Source: JBCBWG01 sp039186015 (lineage in GTDB: Bacteria; Pseudomonadota; Alphaproteobacteria; Rhizobiales; Hyphomicrobiaceae). Taken from it: a stretch of 21,787 nt of DNA. The stretch is from positions 1-21,787 of the forward strand of contig JBCDAH010000082.1 of the NCBI GenBank assembly GCA_039186015.1, read 5' to 3'. The notes under the pieces are model-generated. The model saw only the letters and a program-made list of their open reading frames with translations, did not search any database and had not been told where the DNA came from. Shown here piece by piece: positions 1-7,904 of this stretch; position 1 is the stretch's first letter; every line of letters begins with the position of its first letter. The translations under genes and the position numbers were made by a program.

Positions 1-52
1 AGACCCAACAGCAGCCGCGAACTCCATCCGAACGCGGGATTTAGCTGACAAA

Positions 53-1027
53 ATGTCTTTCAACACAATCAAAACTGGCATGCTCTTGGCCGCATTGAGC
101 GGGATTCTCGTCGTCATTGGCGGGTTTATGGGCGGTGAACTCGGCATGATTATCGCCTTGGTCATCGCCGGCGGCATGAATGTGTTCGCGTACTGGAACT
201 CGGATAAGATGGTGTTGCGCATGCATAATGCGAAACCCGTCGATGAACATGCCGCACCCGAACTCTATCGCATGGTCGCAGACCTCGCCCGGCGGGCCGA
301 CCTTCCGATGCCGGCTGTTTACATCATCGAGAGCGAACAGCCGAACGCGTTTGCCACAGGTCGCAATCCGCAAAACTCCGCCGTTGCCGCGTCGACTGGC
401 CTTCTCCAACGCCTAAGCCGCGAAGAAATTGCAGGTGTGATGGCTCATGAATTGGCCCACATCAAAAATCGAGACACGCTGATCATGACTGTCGCCGCAA
501 CAATCGGCGGCGCAATTTCGCTCCTCGCAAACATGCTGCAATTCCGCATGCTCTTCGGCGGTAATCGCGGTAACGGGGTTATGGGTTTGATCGGCGCTCT
601 CGCGGCGATGCTTTTGGCACCGTTGGCAGCAATGTTGGTGCAGATGGCAATCAGTCGAACACGGGAGTATCGGGCAGACCGCATCGGTGCAGAAATCTGC
701 GGCAATCCGCTTTGGCTGGCGTCTGCACTCGAGCGCATCCAGGACAGCGCGCGACGCATCCCCAACGAGGCCGCAGAGAACGCACCGGCGACGGCCCACA
801 TGTTCATTATCAACCCGCTCATGGGGCGTGGATTTGATAACCTGTTTTCGACGCACCCCAATACGGAAAACCGGATTGCGGAGCTCCAGCAACTTGCGAA
901 CGCCATGGGTGCGACCGGCGCACCCACTTCGTCGCATTCGCAAGGCCCTTGGAACCAATCACCGTCAGGCCCGACAAGTGGCCCAACTTCGGGAACAGGC
1001 ACTAAGCGCCGCGGGCCTTGGGGCTAG
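53..1027 (+). CDS. htpX: HtpX-family M48 membrane zinc metalloprotease
   Basis: 324-residue inner-membrane endopeptidase of the M48B family, which in other bacteria degrades damaged membrane proteins alongside FtsH. Two hydrophobic segments lie near the N-terminus (about residues 8-26 and 30-48). The zinc motif HELAH is at 132-136, and the expected third ligand is Glu205 in SRTREYRADR. Two more hydrophobic stretches (about 142-162 and 176-196) lie between the motif and the ligand, as in known HtpX. The C-terminal 35 residues are a Ser/Gly/Pro-rich tail, probably disordered. The ATG gives the typical N-terminus MSFNTIKTGMLLA. Only a weak GGGA lies upstream. rsmB follows after 3 nt, so the two are probably cotranscribed. 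Family assignment is firm; substrates are unknown. Confidence 0.96.
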   Translation: MSFNTIKTGMLLAALSGILVVIGGFMGGELGMIIALVIAGGMNVFAYWNSDKMVLRMHNAKPVDEHAAPELYRMVADLARRADLPMPAVYIIESEQPNAFATGRNPQNSAVAASTGLLQRLSREEIAGVMAHELAHIKNRDTLIMTVAATIGGAISLLANMLQFRMLFGGNRGNGVMGLIGALAAMLLAPLAAMLVQMAISRTREYRADRIGAEICGNPLWLASALERIQDSARRIPNEAAENAPATAHMFIINPLMGRGFDNLFSTHPNTENRIAELQQLANAMGATGAPTSSHSQGPWNQSPSGPTSGPTSGTGTKRRGPWG

Positions 1028-1030
1028 CGC

Positions 1031-2449
1031 GTGTCCCGAAGCAAAGGCAACAACACGCCGCCTTCGAAACGGCCGACGAAATCGGCGCAACGCAAAGCTC
1101 CACGCCGAAAGAACGCAGCGGGGGGCCGATCACTGGACGTGCCTGCGGGCCTTCGCGTGCGCGAAGTCGCGCTGCAAATTGTGATTGGAATGACGACCAA
1201 TGGGCAATCAACGGACGACGCCGTAACGACTGCGTTTCGTAGTGCAGACATTTCAGATGCGCGCGATCGTGCAGCAGCACGTCGCATCGCCATGGCCACA
1301 GTCCGGCGGTTTCATTCTCTCGACGCGACGGTCAGAACCTACCTGGAACGTGGCTATCCCAAGCGCAGTGGCACATTGCGCGACATACTGATTGTCGCCG
1401 CCGCACAACTCATCCTGCTGGCGGCGCCGGCCCACGCCGTTATTGATCTTGCCGTTCGCCAGGTCCGGGGTGAGCGGCGCGCTGCACCCTTCGCGGGACT
1501 GGCCAATGCCGTCCTGCGACGGTTGTCCGAGACTGGCTCAGAGCGGTTCAAGCAGCAGGACGCGTTTACGTTCGACATTCCCGTATGGCTGCAACACAGT
1601 TGGTCGGCCGCCTACGGCGCCGATCTGGCCCGTGATATCGCCCGGGCGTCTCTGCATGAGGCGGCGTTGGACATCACCGTGAAAGATAATGCCAACGCTT
1701 GGGCTGAACGCCTTGAGGGTTTTGTCACCCCGACCGGTACGGTGCGCCGCGCAAACAGCGGCCGGATCAGCGAACTGCCCGGTTTTGCGGATGGGAGTTG
1801 GTGGGTTCAAGACGCAGCGGCGGCTATACCTGCGCGCTTGTTCGGCGACGTTGCCGGTCGCGACGTTCTTGATCTGTGTGCGGCACCCGGTGGGAAAACA
1901 GCGCAGTTGTCAGCACTTGGTGCAAACGTCACGGCGCTCGACTGGTCCGAACGACGCCTCGAACGCCTGAATGACAATATGCGCCGGCTTGGATTCGAAC
2001 CAGAGGTCGTGTGCGCCGATGCCATGACGTGGCAGCCGAACACACTGTTCGACGCCGTTCTCGTGGATGCGCCATGCAGTGCCACCGGCACGCTGCGACG
2101 CAATCCGGATATCCTTCACCGCCAGACATCTCGCGATCTGGCCGCTTTGGCCGAGCGACAGGAAGCGCTTCTCCGCCGGGCAGTCGCGTTCGTCCGGCCC
2201 GGCGGCACGATCGTCTACTGCACGTGCTCACTCCAGGCCGACGAAGGGCCGGACGTCGTCGCCCGCGTGCTGACGGATATGCCAAACGTCCGGCGTCTTG
2301 CCGTAACGGAAGGTCCCGACTTTATCCCCGCCACTTTCGTAACGCCGGACGGCGATGTGCGAACTTTACCCACACATTTTCCCCACGAACGGCCGGAGCT
2401 CTCGGGCTTGGATGGGTTCTACACAGCGCGACTGCGCCGGGTCGAATAA
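1031..2449 (+). CDS. rsmB: 16S rRNA (cytosine-5-)-methyltransferase RsmB/Sun (Fmu) family
   Basis: 472-residue SAM-dependent RNA m5C methyltransferase; E. coli RsmB methylates C967 of 16S rRNA. A basic leader of about 35 residues is followed by a NusB-like RNA-binding domain (about 40-170) and a Rossmann methyltransferase domain. SAM motif I is DLCAAPGGKT at 281-290. Motif IV DAPCS places Cys349, and motif VI CTCS places Cys399, the two cysteines used in the m5C mechanism. The start is GTG, 3 nt after the htpX stop, with no strong Shine-Dalgarno sequence, so translational coupling to htpX is likely. The exact rRNA target is inferred from family. Other NOL1/NOP2/Sun members modify other positions, but the NusB domain favours RsmB. 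Confidence 0.93.
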   Translation: MSRSKGNNTPPSKRPTKSAQRKAPRRKNAAGGRSLDVPAGLRVREVALQIVIGMTTNGQSTDDAVTTAFRSADISDARDRAAARRIAMATVRRFHSLDATVRTYLERGYPKRSGTLRDILIVAAAQLILLAAPAHAVIDLAVRQVRGERRAAPFAGLANAVLRRLSETGSERFKQQDAFTFDIPVWLQHSWSAAYGADLARDIARASLHEAALDITVKDNANAWAERLEGFVTPTGTVRRANSGRISELPGFADGSWWVQDAAAAIPARLFGDVAGRDVLDLCAAPGGKTAQLSALGANVTALDWSERRLERLNDNMRRLGFEPEVVCADAMTWQPNTLFDAVLVDAPCSATGTLRRNPDILHRQTSRDLAALAERQEALLRRAVAFVRPGGTIVYCTCSLQADEGPDVVARVLTDMPNVRRLAVTEGPDFIPATFVTPDGDVRTLPTHFPHERPELSGLDGFYTARLRRVE

Positions 2450-2456
2450 TCAACAT

Positions 2457-2471
2457 TGTTCGCCACGAACA
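2457..2471. repeat. small perfect inverted repeat after rsmB
   Basis: TGTTCG and CGAACA flank a 3-nt centre, beginning 7 nt after the rsmB stop codon. It could form a 6-bp stem or be a protein-binding dyad. No T-tract follows on either strand, so it is not a standard intrinsic terminator. The spacing does not fit the alphaproteobacterial LexA box (GTTC-N7-GTTC). Function is unknown. Confidence 0.3.
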
Positions 2472-2522
2472 TGGTTTCCCCACGATTCGGCATGAGTGGA
2501 ATCACTGCGCGTCGGTAGCCGA

Positions 2523-2531
2523 TGTTATAGT
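2523..2531 (+). promoter_or_regulatory. possible extended -10 promoter element before the heparinase-like gene
   Basis: TGTTATAGT reads as an extended -10 (TGn followed by TATAGT, five of six matches to TATAAT), 37 nt upstream of the chosen ATG. No convincing -35 lies 16-18 bp further upstream. If real, it would let the heparinase-like gene be transcribed independently of htpX-rsmB. The evidence is a single short motif. Confidence 0.3.
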
Positions 2532-2568
2532 ACGTCAGAACACAACCGATTGGGCTGGACCATTTACG

Positions 2569-4278
2569 ATGTCTCTCTCTTCGGCAGCCGACCAGCTTAT
2601 GCTGGCCCGCCTGCGCGCTGGACGCACAGCCCGCGGGATTGCAAGTGGCATTGGCAGATCGTTTGGTGTGCGCCCGGAAGTCATTGGATCTGACCGCGAC
2701 ACAATTCGTCTATCGCCAAGCGACATTCACCCCGGCGACCCGAGCTTCTTCACGCAAGTCAAGCAAGGTCTCGTAACGCTTTCGGGCCAAACGGCAAACC
2801 TGTGCGCCGGCGGCCTGTTCGACAATCCGCCCACCGGGTCGGAGTTTCGGGCAGCCGCGCACGGATTCACCTGGTTGAAAGACCTGCGCGCATCAGAGGC
2901 CGGTGAAGCTGACGACCTGATGCGTCAGTGGACGATTGATTGGCTTGGCGGCGCGGATCGGTCCGACCCAATTGCGCGAAACCCAAAAGTAATGACGCGG
3001 CGCATTCTGTCGTGGCTGTCGCATGCGGATATCCTGCTGCAAGACGTCGACGCGGATGTCTACGACGCGTTCATGGACCGGCTGATCTCCGACCTCACCG
3101 ACCTGGCCGGCCGATGGCGGAAAATCGAGGACCCCGGAAACCGCGTTCAAACGCTCATCACGCTTCTTGCGGGCGGCGCCGCACTCTCATCGTGCCAGTT
3201 GATCGCAGACACAGTTCGGCCCAGCGCGGAATCTGCATTTGCAGAACTCATACGGGCCGATGGCAGCCACGTGACGCGTAATCCGGCACTTCTGGTCGAC
3301 ATCCTTCTTGATGTATTGCCAATCGCATCCGCCTGCGAGGCTTTAGGCTCACCACTGCCGGAGACAATGTCCGATCGCAGTCAGCGCGCGCTCCAGCATA
3401 TCCGTGAGATGCGGCATCCCGATGGAAGTCTCGCGCGCTTCAACGGTGTCGGCAGCACGCCACGTGCGGAGCTTGGCCGCCTCGTCCTCGTCGGCTGCAC
3501 CACGGAAGACCAGCATGACGCGGTTTCGATACACGGTGACTATTTGCGCTTCGACGCAGCCGGCACGACGATGATTGCGGACATTGGCCCGTGTCCGCCG
3601 ATTGAACACGCAGCCAATGCACATGCCGGTTGCTTGTCATTTGAGCTCAGCAGCACCAGCAAGCCTGTTATCGTAAACCTGGGTGCTCCGCCACTCGCGT
3701 CAACGCCGGATGTCCTCGTGGCGCGCGCCCGTGCAACCGCAAGTCATTCAACACTCGCACTGGGCGGGCGATCGTCAGCCCGTCTTCAGCGCAGTGACAG
3801 TATGGCACAGCTGATTGGCGGCCAGCCAATTCACGGTATTAAGGAGGTCCACCACGAGGTCAGCGAAAAACCGGAAGAGCTGCATCTCGTGGCCAGCCAC
3901 AACGGCTATGAGCCTGTATTTGGCGTACGGCACACGCGGGAACTGACCCTCAGTCGTGATGGTAACACATTGATTGGAAAGGACGTTATCACATCGGCCA
4001 ATCGCACGATGCGTTTCGCCAGCGATATCCCGTTTGCGATCCATTTCCACATGTTCCCGCGCAATACGTGCACGCGCGAGGCCCATGCCGGCGCAGCTGT
4101 GATTACGCTGCCGCATGGCGAAGTCTGGCGCCTGAGCTGCACGGATGCTCAGCTATGTCTTGAGGATTCCGTCTACTTCGCCGATACGACTGGGCAGACG
4201 CGATGCCAACAAATCGTGTTGCGCGGCGCGTCTTTCGGTGAGACCACGGTCGCGTGGCAATTGTGCAAACTGCAATGA
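2569..4278 (+). CDS. heparinase II/III family protein, no signal peptide
   Basis: 569-residue protein of the heparinase II/III superfamily (PL12/PL21-like alpha/alpha toroid plus beta-sandwich). The N-terminal half is helical. The C-terminal domain carries recognisable family features: DGSLARFNGVG, GDYLRFDAAGTTMIADIG and NAHAGCLSFELS (roughly residues 285-365), then beta-rich sequence to the end. The reading frame stays open upstream over rsmB, but that part only shadows the rsmB frame. This ATG is the first good start after the rsmB stop, with only a weak ribosome site. Secreted lyases carry a signal peptide, but here MSLSSAADQLMLARLRAGR is charged and not hydrophobic, so the protein is probably cytoplasmic. 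It lies between rsmB and purH, an order I recall from Rhizobiales. Substrate is unknown, and lyase activity is not established for this subgroup. Confidence 0.85.
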   Translation: MSLSSAADQLMLARLRAGRTARGIASGIGRSFGVRPEVIGSDRDTIRLSPSDIHPGDPSFFTQVKQGLVTLSGQTANLCAGGLFDNPPTGSEFRAAAHGFTWLKDLRASEAGEADDLMRQWTIDWLGGADRSDPIARNPKVMTRRILSWLSHADILLQDVDADVYDAFMDRLISDLTDLAGRWRKIEDPGNRVQTLITLLAGGAALSSCQLIADTVRPSAESAFAELIRADGSHVTRNPALLVDILLDVLPIASACEALGSPLPETMSDRSQRALQHIREMRHPDGSLARFNGVGSTPRAELGRLVLVGCTTEDQHDAVSIHGDYLRFDAAGTTMIADIGPCPPIEHAANAHAGCLSFELSSTSKPVIVNLGAPPLASTPDVLVARARATASHSTLALGGRSSARLQRSDSMAQLIGGQPIHGIKEVHHEVSEKPEELHLVASHNGYEPVFGVRHTRELTLSRDGNTLIGKDVITSANRTMRFASDIPFAIHFHMFPRNTCTREAHAGAAVITLPHGEVWRLSCTDAQLCLEDSVYFADTTGQTRCQQIVLRGASFGETTVAWQLCKLQ

Positions 4279-4327
4279 CGGTGGAGCAGATCATGCCAGG
4301 TCATCCACCTATGGAGACACACCTGGA

Positions 4328-5917
4328 ATGGCCGAATCGAAACCCATCCGCCGCGCGCTCATTTCTGTGTCGGATAAGTCTGGCCTGACGGAACTTGCCC
4401 AGGAACTCAACGACCGCGACGTCGAACTCATCTCCACCGGCGGCACAGCAGCCGCTTTAAAGACTGCTGGCCTGCCCGTGATTGACGTCTCCGAGGTCAC
4501 AGGCTTTCCGGAAATGATGGACGGCAGGGTGAAAACACTTCACCCGCATGTTCACGGCGGCTTGCTGGCCGTCCGGAACAACGACAACCATCAGAACGCA
4601 GCGAAAACGAACGGCATCGAGATGATCGATCTGCTGATCGTGAACCTCTACCCGTTCGAGGCTACGGTACGGCGCAAGGAAGACGCGGCGACTTGTATTG
4701 AGAACATCGACATTGGCGGGCCGGCCCTGATCCGCGCCGCTGCCAAGAACCACGAAGACGTCACCGTTATTGTTGATCCAACCGACTATCCGGGCTTGGT
4801 GGCAGAGCTGGAAGAGTACGGCGGCGCCGCATCCCCGGACTTCCGCCGTCAGATGGCCGGTAAGGCGTTTGCACGTACCGCGGCCTACGACGCAACGATT
4901 GCCAACTGGTTCGCCGAAGAGCTGGACCAGCACGCGCCCGGCTATCGGGCCATTGGTGGCCGGTTGGTCCAAGGCCTCAGGTACGGTGAAAATCCGCATC
5001 AAACCGCAGCACTTTACCGTACGGCGGAACAGAGACCGGGTGTCGCGACCGCAACGCAGGTCCAAGGTAAGGAACTGTCGTTCAACAACCTCAACGACAC
5101 AGACGCAGCGTTTGAGCTGGTGGCGGAATTCAATGCGAACAGCACGGCGGCCGTTGCCATCATCAAGCATGCAAACCCATGCGGCGTTGCCTGCGCGGAT
5201 ACGCTCACGGACGCGTACCGTGCCGCGTTAAAGTGCGACCCCGTTAGTGCATTTGGCGGGATCATTGCGCTGAACCGCGCCGTCGACCCTGAGACGGCCG
5301 AACTGATTACAGAGCTGTTTGCGGAAGTCGTCATCGCGCCGAGCCTGACCGAAGACGCGCGCCGGGTGTTCGAGACCAAGCGCAATCTGCGCGTCCTGAC
5401 AACCGGCGACCTGCCGGACCCGCGCGACGGCGCCCTGATCGTCCGGTCTATTGCCGGTGGGCTCTTGACGCAATCTCGCGACAACCAGGTTATCGACGAC
5501 ATCGAGCTGAAGGTCGCAACAGAGCGCGAACCGACGTCGCAAGAACTTGCGGATCTCAAGTTTGCATTCCGGATCGCAAAGCATGTCAAGTCCAACGCGA
5601 TTGTCTTTGCCAAGAATAACGCCACGGTTGGAATTGGTGCGGGCCAGATGAGCCGGATTGATTCAACACGGATCGCTCACACCAAGTCGATCGATGCCGC
5701 AAAGGCCGACGACGTGGCGGAGGCCCTGACGCAGGGATCCGTCGTGGCGTCTGATGCCTTCTTCCCGTTTCCTGACGGTGTGATTGCCGCTGCAGACGCT
5801 GGCGCGACCGCGGTTATACAGCCGGGTGGCTCCATTCGCGATGATGAGGTGATCGCAGCGGCGAACGAGCGCGGGCTGGCCATGGTGCTGACCGGGGTCC
5901 GCCACTTCAGGCACTAA
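4328..5917 (+). CDS. purH: bifunctional AICAR transformylase / IMP cyclohydrolase
   Basis: 529 residues, the usual length for PurH, which performs the last two steps of purine synthesis: formylation of AICAR with 10-formyl-tetrahydrofolate and ring closure to IMP. The N-terminal MGS-like cyclohydrolase domain shows ISTGGTAAAL and GFPEMMDGRVKTLHPHVHGG (about 35-79). The C-terminal transformylase domain holds the catalytic Lys280-His281 pair in IIKHANPCGVA, followed by SAFGGIIALN and KHVKSNAIVFAKN. The ATG is set by the family N-terminus (KPIRRALISVSDKSGL) and has GGAG at 4313-4316, 11 nt upstream. The open frame runs further upstream into the heparinase gene; that extension is rejected. Cytoplasmic. 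A short gap to the next GNAT gene suggests cotranscription. Confidence 0.97.
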   Translation: MAESKPIRRALISVSDKSGLTELAQELNDRDVELISTGGTAAALKTAGLPVIDVSEVTGFPEMMDGRVKTLHPHVHGGLLAVRNNDNHQNAAKTNGIEMIDLLIVNLYPFEATVRRKEDAATCIENIDIGGPALIRAAAKNHEDVTVIVDPTDYPGLVAELEEYGGAASPDFRRQMAGKAFARTAAYDATIANWFAEELDQHAPGYRAIGGRLVQGLRYGENPHQTAALYRTAEQRPGVATATQVQGKELSFNNLNDTDAAFELVAEFNANSTAAVAIIKHANPCGVACADTLTDAYRAALKCDPVSAFGGIIALNRAVDPETAELITELFAEVVIAPSLTEDARRVFETKRNLRVLTTGDLPDPRDGALIVRSIAGGLLTQSRDNQVIDDIELKVATEREPTSQELADLKFAFRIAKHVKSNAIVFAKNNATVGIGAGQMSRIDSTRIAHTKSIDAAKADDVAEALTQGSVVASDAFFPFPDGVIAAADAGATAVIQPGGSIRDDEVIAAANERGLAMVLTGVRHFRH

Positions 5918-5930
5918 TTGGCGGTCGCCC

Positions 5931-6464
5931 ATGCCCACTGCCGCAAAACAGGTTCAATCTCAACCGGCCACTTCGATCCGCTTGCGGCCGGCGACCAGCG
6001 ACGATTGGCCAATGATCCGGGCTTGGCTTCGCCTGCCCGCAATCGAAGCCTGGTGGGGGCCGGCGAGCATTTGCGAAGGTGAAGTGATTGCGGCCTTGCA
6101 GGCGGACGCCGCGATGGCCCGTATCATCGAGGTTGACGGCCGCCCGGTTGGGTACGCGCACGCCATCGACGCCAGCCTCTGGGGCGACGAGCTTCCGCAT
6201 GGCTTGCCCGTAGGGACCTGGGACCTTGACTTATTTGTCGCAGACCCCGAACTGCGTGGGCGCGGCGTCGGATCTGAGGCACTGAGCCAGCTCAAGTCGG
6301 AAGTGTTTGCGACAACGCTGGCCGTAGCGACCTGCATCTTTCCGTCAATCGCGAATGAGCGCGCGGTGCGCGCCTTCGAGAAAGCCGGTTTCGCCTACAA
6401 GAGCGTGTGGCAAGACCCAACCCATGGGCCATGCTGGTTCATGCTTTGCGAACGCAATCCGTAA
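5931..6464 (+). CDS. GNAT-family N-acetyltransferase, AAC(6')-like
   Basis: 177-residue single-domain GNAT enzyme. The beta4-alpha3 acetyl-CoA signature reads WDLDLFVADPELRGRGVGSEAL, with the pyrophosphate-binding RGRGVG at 109-114. ANERAVRAFEKAGF is the typical late helix. The overall pattern, including GTWDLDLFV and the WQDPTHGPCWFM end, resembles proteins annotated as aminoglycoside 6'-N-acetyltransferase-like or RimI/RimJ-like. That label alone does not prove drug resistance. It starts 13 nt after purH with a weak GGCGG ribosome site, so it is probably the tail of the purH transcript. It converges with the gene ending at 6476, only 11 nt away. It is not closely similar to the four GNATs after ffh. 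Substrate is unknown. Confidence 0.85.
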   Translation: MPTAAKQVQSQPATSIRLRPATSDDWPMIRAWLRLPAIEAWWGPASICEGEVIAALQADAAMARIIEVDGRPVGYAHAIDASLWGDELPHGLPVGTWDLDLFVADPELRGRGVGSEALSQLKSEVFATTLAVATCIFPSIANERAVRAFEKAGFAYKSVWQDPTHGPCWFMLCERNP

Positions 6465-6475
6465 ACCGAACCGGC

Positions 6476-6712
6476 TCATCCGAGTGCTGCAAGTGCGATG
6501 GACGTGCCGATCACGGCCGTAAAGATCAGGAACGCCGTGATCAGGGCCGGATAGCCCCAAATCGACACCGCGACAAGCGTCGCGAGGACGACGTTCATGG
6601 CCAGGATTGCGAGATCGACCGGGCGATTTTCCTCCATGCATCGCGCGGCAAACCCGACGATGGGGATTGAGCGGACGATGCGGTCGATCAGGGATCGTCT
6701 TTCGGTCTGCAT
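6476..6712 (-). CDS. small two-helix membrane protein, function unknown
   Basis: 78 residues. An amphipathic, charged N-terminal 31 residues (MQTERRSLIDRIVRSIPIVG) precede two transmembrane helices at about 32-52 and 54-77, separated by a short WGYP turn. This hairpin topology is coherent and favours a real gene over a chance frame. The ribosome site is weak (GAGAAC about 6 nt before ATG). It lies downstream of the BKACE gene on the same strand with a 152-nt gap, and converges with the GNAT gene. I do not recognise the family. Confidence 0.6.
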   Translation of the reverse strand: MQTERRSLIDRIVRSIPIVGFAARCMEENRPVDLAILAMNVVLATLVAVSIWGYPALITAFLIFTAVIGTSIALAALG

Positions 6713-6767
6713 GTCGTGTTCTCGCGCCAGTCTGAACTTGGGTATCTGACGCTACATCAGCATGACG

Positions 6768-6795
6768 GGCGCGTGGGTCCAGTCACCCACGCGTC
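6768..6795. repeat. strong stem-loop between the BKACE gene and the small membrane-protein gene
   Basis: CGCGTGGGT (6770-6778) and ACCCACGCG (6785-6793) are perfect complements around a 6-nt loop, extended by a G-U and a G-C pair to about 11 bp. No T-tract follows on either strand, so it does not look like a canonical intrinsic terminator. It lies about 70 nt downstream of the BKACE stop and 57 nt upstream of the small membrane-protein start (minus strand). It could be an mRNA 3'-end stabiliser, a rho-related structure or a leader element. Confidence 0.4.
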
Positions 6796-6864
6796 GATGC
6801 CGCAGGCAACATCGCCGCACCGTTTCCAGGTGACGTCAGTAGCGGATTGTTAAGGCGACCCCAG

Positions 6865-7746
6865 TTAGCCCCGTGACGAGAGCCCAAGCAGCAGCCGCGC
6901 CTCATTCGGCGTCGCCGGTTTGCCGCCAAGCTCTGTGATAATCCGGACGGCCTTTTCAACCAGCGCCCGGTTACCGGGGGTCTTCACGCCCTTCTCGAGG
7001 TATAGCGTGTCTTCCATCCCTATCCGGCAATGACCGCCGAGGATGTAGGCTTGAGCTAGCATCGTGAACGCGTGACGGCTGGCGCCAAACGCGGCCCACT
7101 CGCAGTCTCTCGGCAACAGCGACTGAGCGTGCATCATCGAGGCCGGCGATGAGATGAACCCGTACTTTATGCCGGTGACGATCTGAAACAGCGCAGGCGT
7201 CTTCAACGTGCCGTCTGCAATCAGATCATGCGCGAGTTCGACATCACCGGAATCGAAGACCTCAAGCTCAGGCTTCACACCGGCTGCGTACATACGCTCA
7301 GCCATCAGCTTGATGTTGCGCGGCGAGTTGATGACCGCGCCGCCACCAAACCAGTTGGTGTTCAAGTCGAGCGTGCAGATCTCTGGCTTCAATTCTACGA
7401 CGTGTTCGGTACGGATCTCCGGCGTTGTCAGCATTGTGCCTGGGCCGGCAACAGCTGGGTCATCGTCACTCGGAATGTACCGGCCGCCAGGGCCGGTCGT
7501 CAGGTTCACGATGAAGTCAACATCACTGTCCGCAATGCGCCGCACGACTTCGCGGTAGTACTCCAGCCGCATACTGGGCTTTCCGGTCTCGGGATCGCGC
7601 ACATGAATATGACAGATCGCTGCCCCGGCCCGGGCTGCTTCGATGCAATCGGTGGCGATCTCCTCTGGTGTCACAGGCAGGTTTGCGTTCTGCTCGCGCG
7701 TGCCGAACGTCCCGGTCACAGCACACGACAGGATTGTCGGTTTCAT
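6865..7746 (-). CDS. BKACE-family beta-keto acid cleavage enzyme (DUF849)
   Basis: 293-residue TIM-barrel enzyme of the BKACE family, whose founding member Kce condenses 3-keto-5-aminohexanoate with acetyl-CoA, giving acetoacetate and an aminoacyl-CoA. The metal-binding HIHVRDPETGKPS holds His46 and His48, and RIGMEDTLYL supplies the conserved Glu245. Family motifs AVTGTFGTRE, NLTTGPGGRY and LDLNTNWFGGG are present. The ATG at 7746 gives the family N-terminus MKPTILSCAVTG and has GGGAG about 8 nt upstream; a longer in-frame extension to 7869 is rejected. No lysine-fermentation, carnitine or acyl-CoA genes are beside it, so the keto acid substrate cannot be read from context. It follows the HNH gene on the same strand but is separated by a good terminator. 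Confidence 0.9.
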   Translation of the reverse strand: MKPTILSCAVTGTFGTREQNANLPVTPEEIATDCIEAARAGAAICHIHVRDPETGKPSMRLEYYREVVRRIADSDVDFIVNLTTGPGGRYIPSDDDPAVAGPGTMLTTPEIRTEHVVELKPEICTLDLNTNWFGGGAVINSPRNIKLMAERMYAAGVKPELEVFDSGDVELAHDLIADGTLKTPALFQIVTGIKYGFISSPASMMHAQSLLPRDCEWAAFGASRHAFTMLAQAYILGGHCRIGMEDTLYLEKGVKTPGNRALVEKAVRIITELGGKPATPNEARLLLGLSSRG

Positions 7747-7833
7747 AAGGCGTTCTCCCAGCCGGTGAGCAGGTGCTGCCCGATTGTGTTTGGTCCAAAC
7801 GTGTTTCGCCGAGTTTAGCCGCCCACCCAGCCA

Positions 7834-7862
7834 ATAGAAAAGGCCTGCCGGGCGGCAGGCCT
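7834..7862 (-). terminator. rho-independent terminator after the HNH gene
   Basis: On the minus strand AGGCCTGCC pairs perfectly with GGCAGGCCT around a 4-nt loop (7841-7862), and the 3' arm runs straight into TTTC followed by TATT. It begins 43 nt after the HNH stop codon. A stem of 9 GC-rich pairs plus a T-run on this strand only is a textbook intrinsic terminator. It separates HNH transcription from the BKACE gene, which therefore needs its own promoter in 7747-7833. Confidence 0.85.
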
Positions 7863-7904
7863 CATCCACTCACAACACCGAAGCGGAGTTCTACGATACG
7901 AGCA

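Noticed and set aside
2011..2568. In-frame extension of the heparinase-like frame over rsmB
   Set aside because: It lies entirely over the rsmB coding region and just beyond, is Arg/Pro/Ser-rich and has no family resemblance. The ATG at 2569 is the first sensible start after the rsmB stop.
6831..6838. Perfect 8-bp palindrome TGACGTCA
   Set aside because: Too short to exceed chance expectation, and with no second copy or promoter context.
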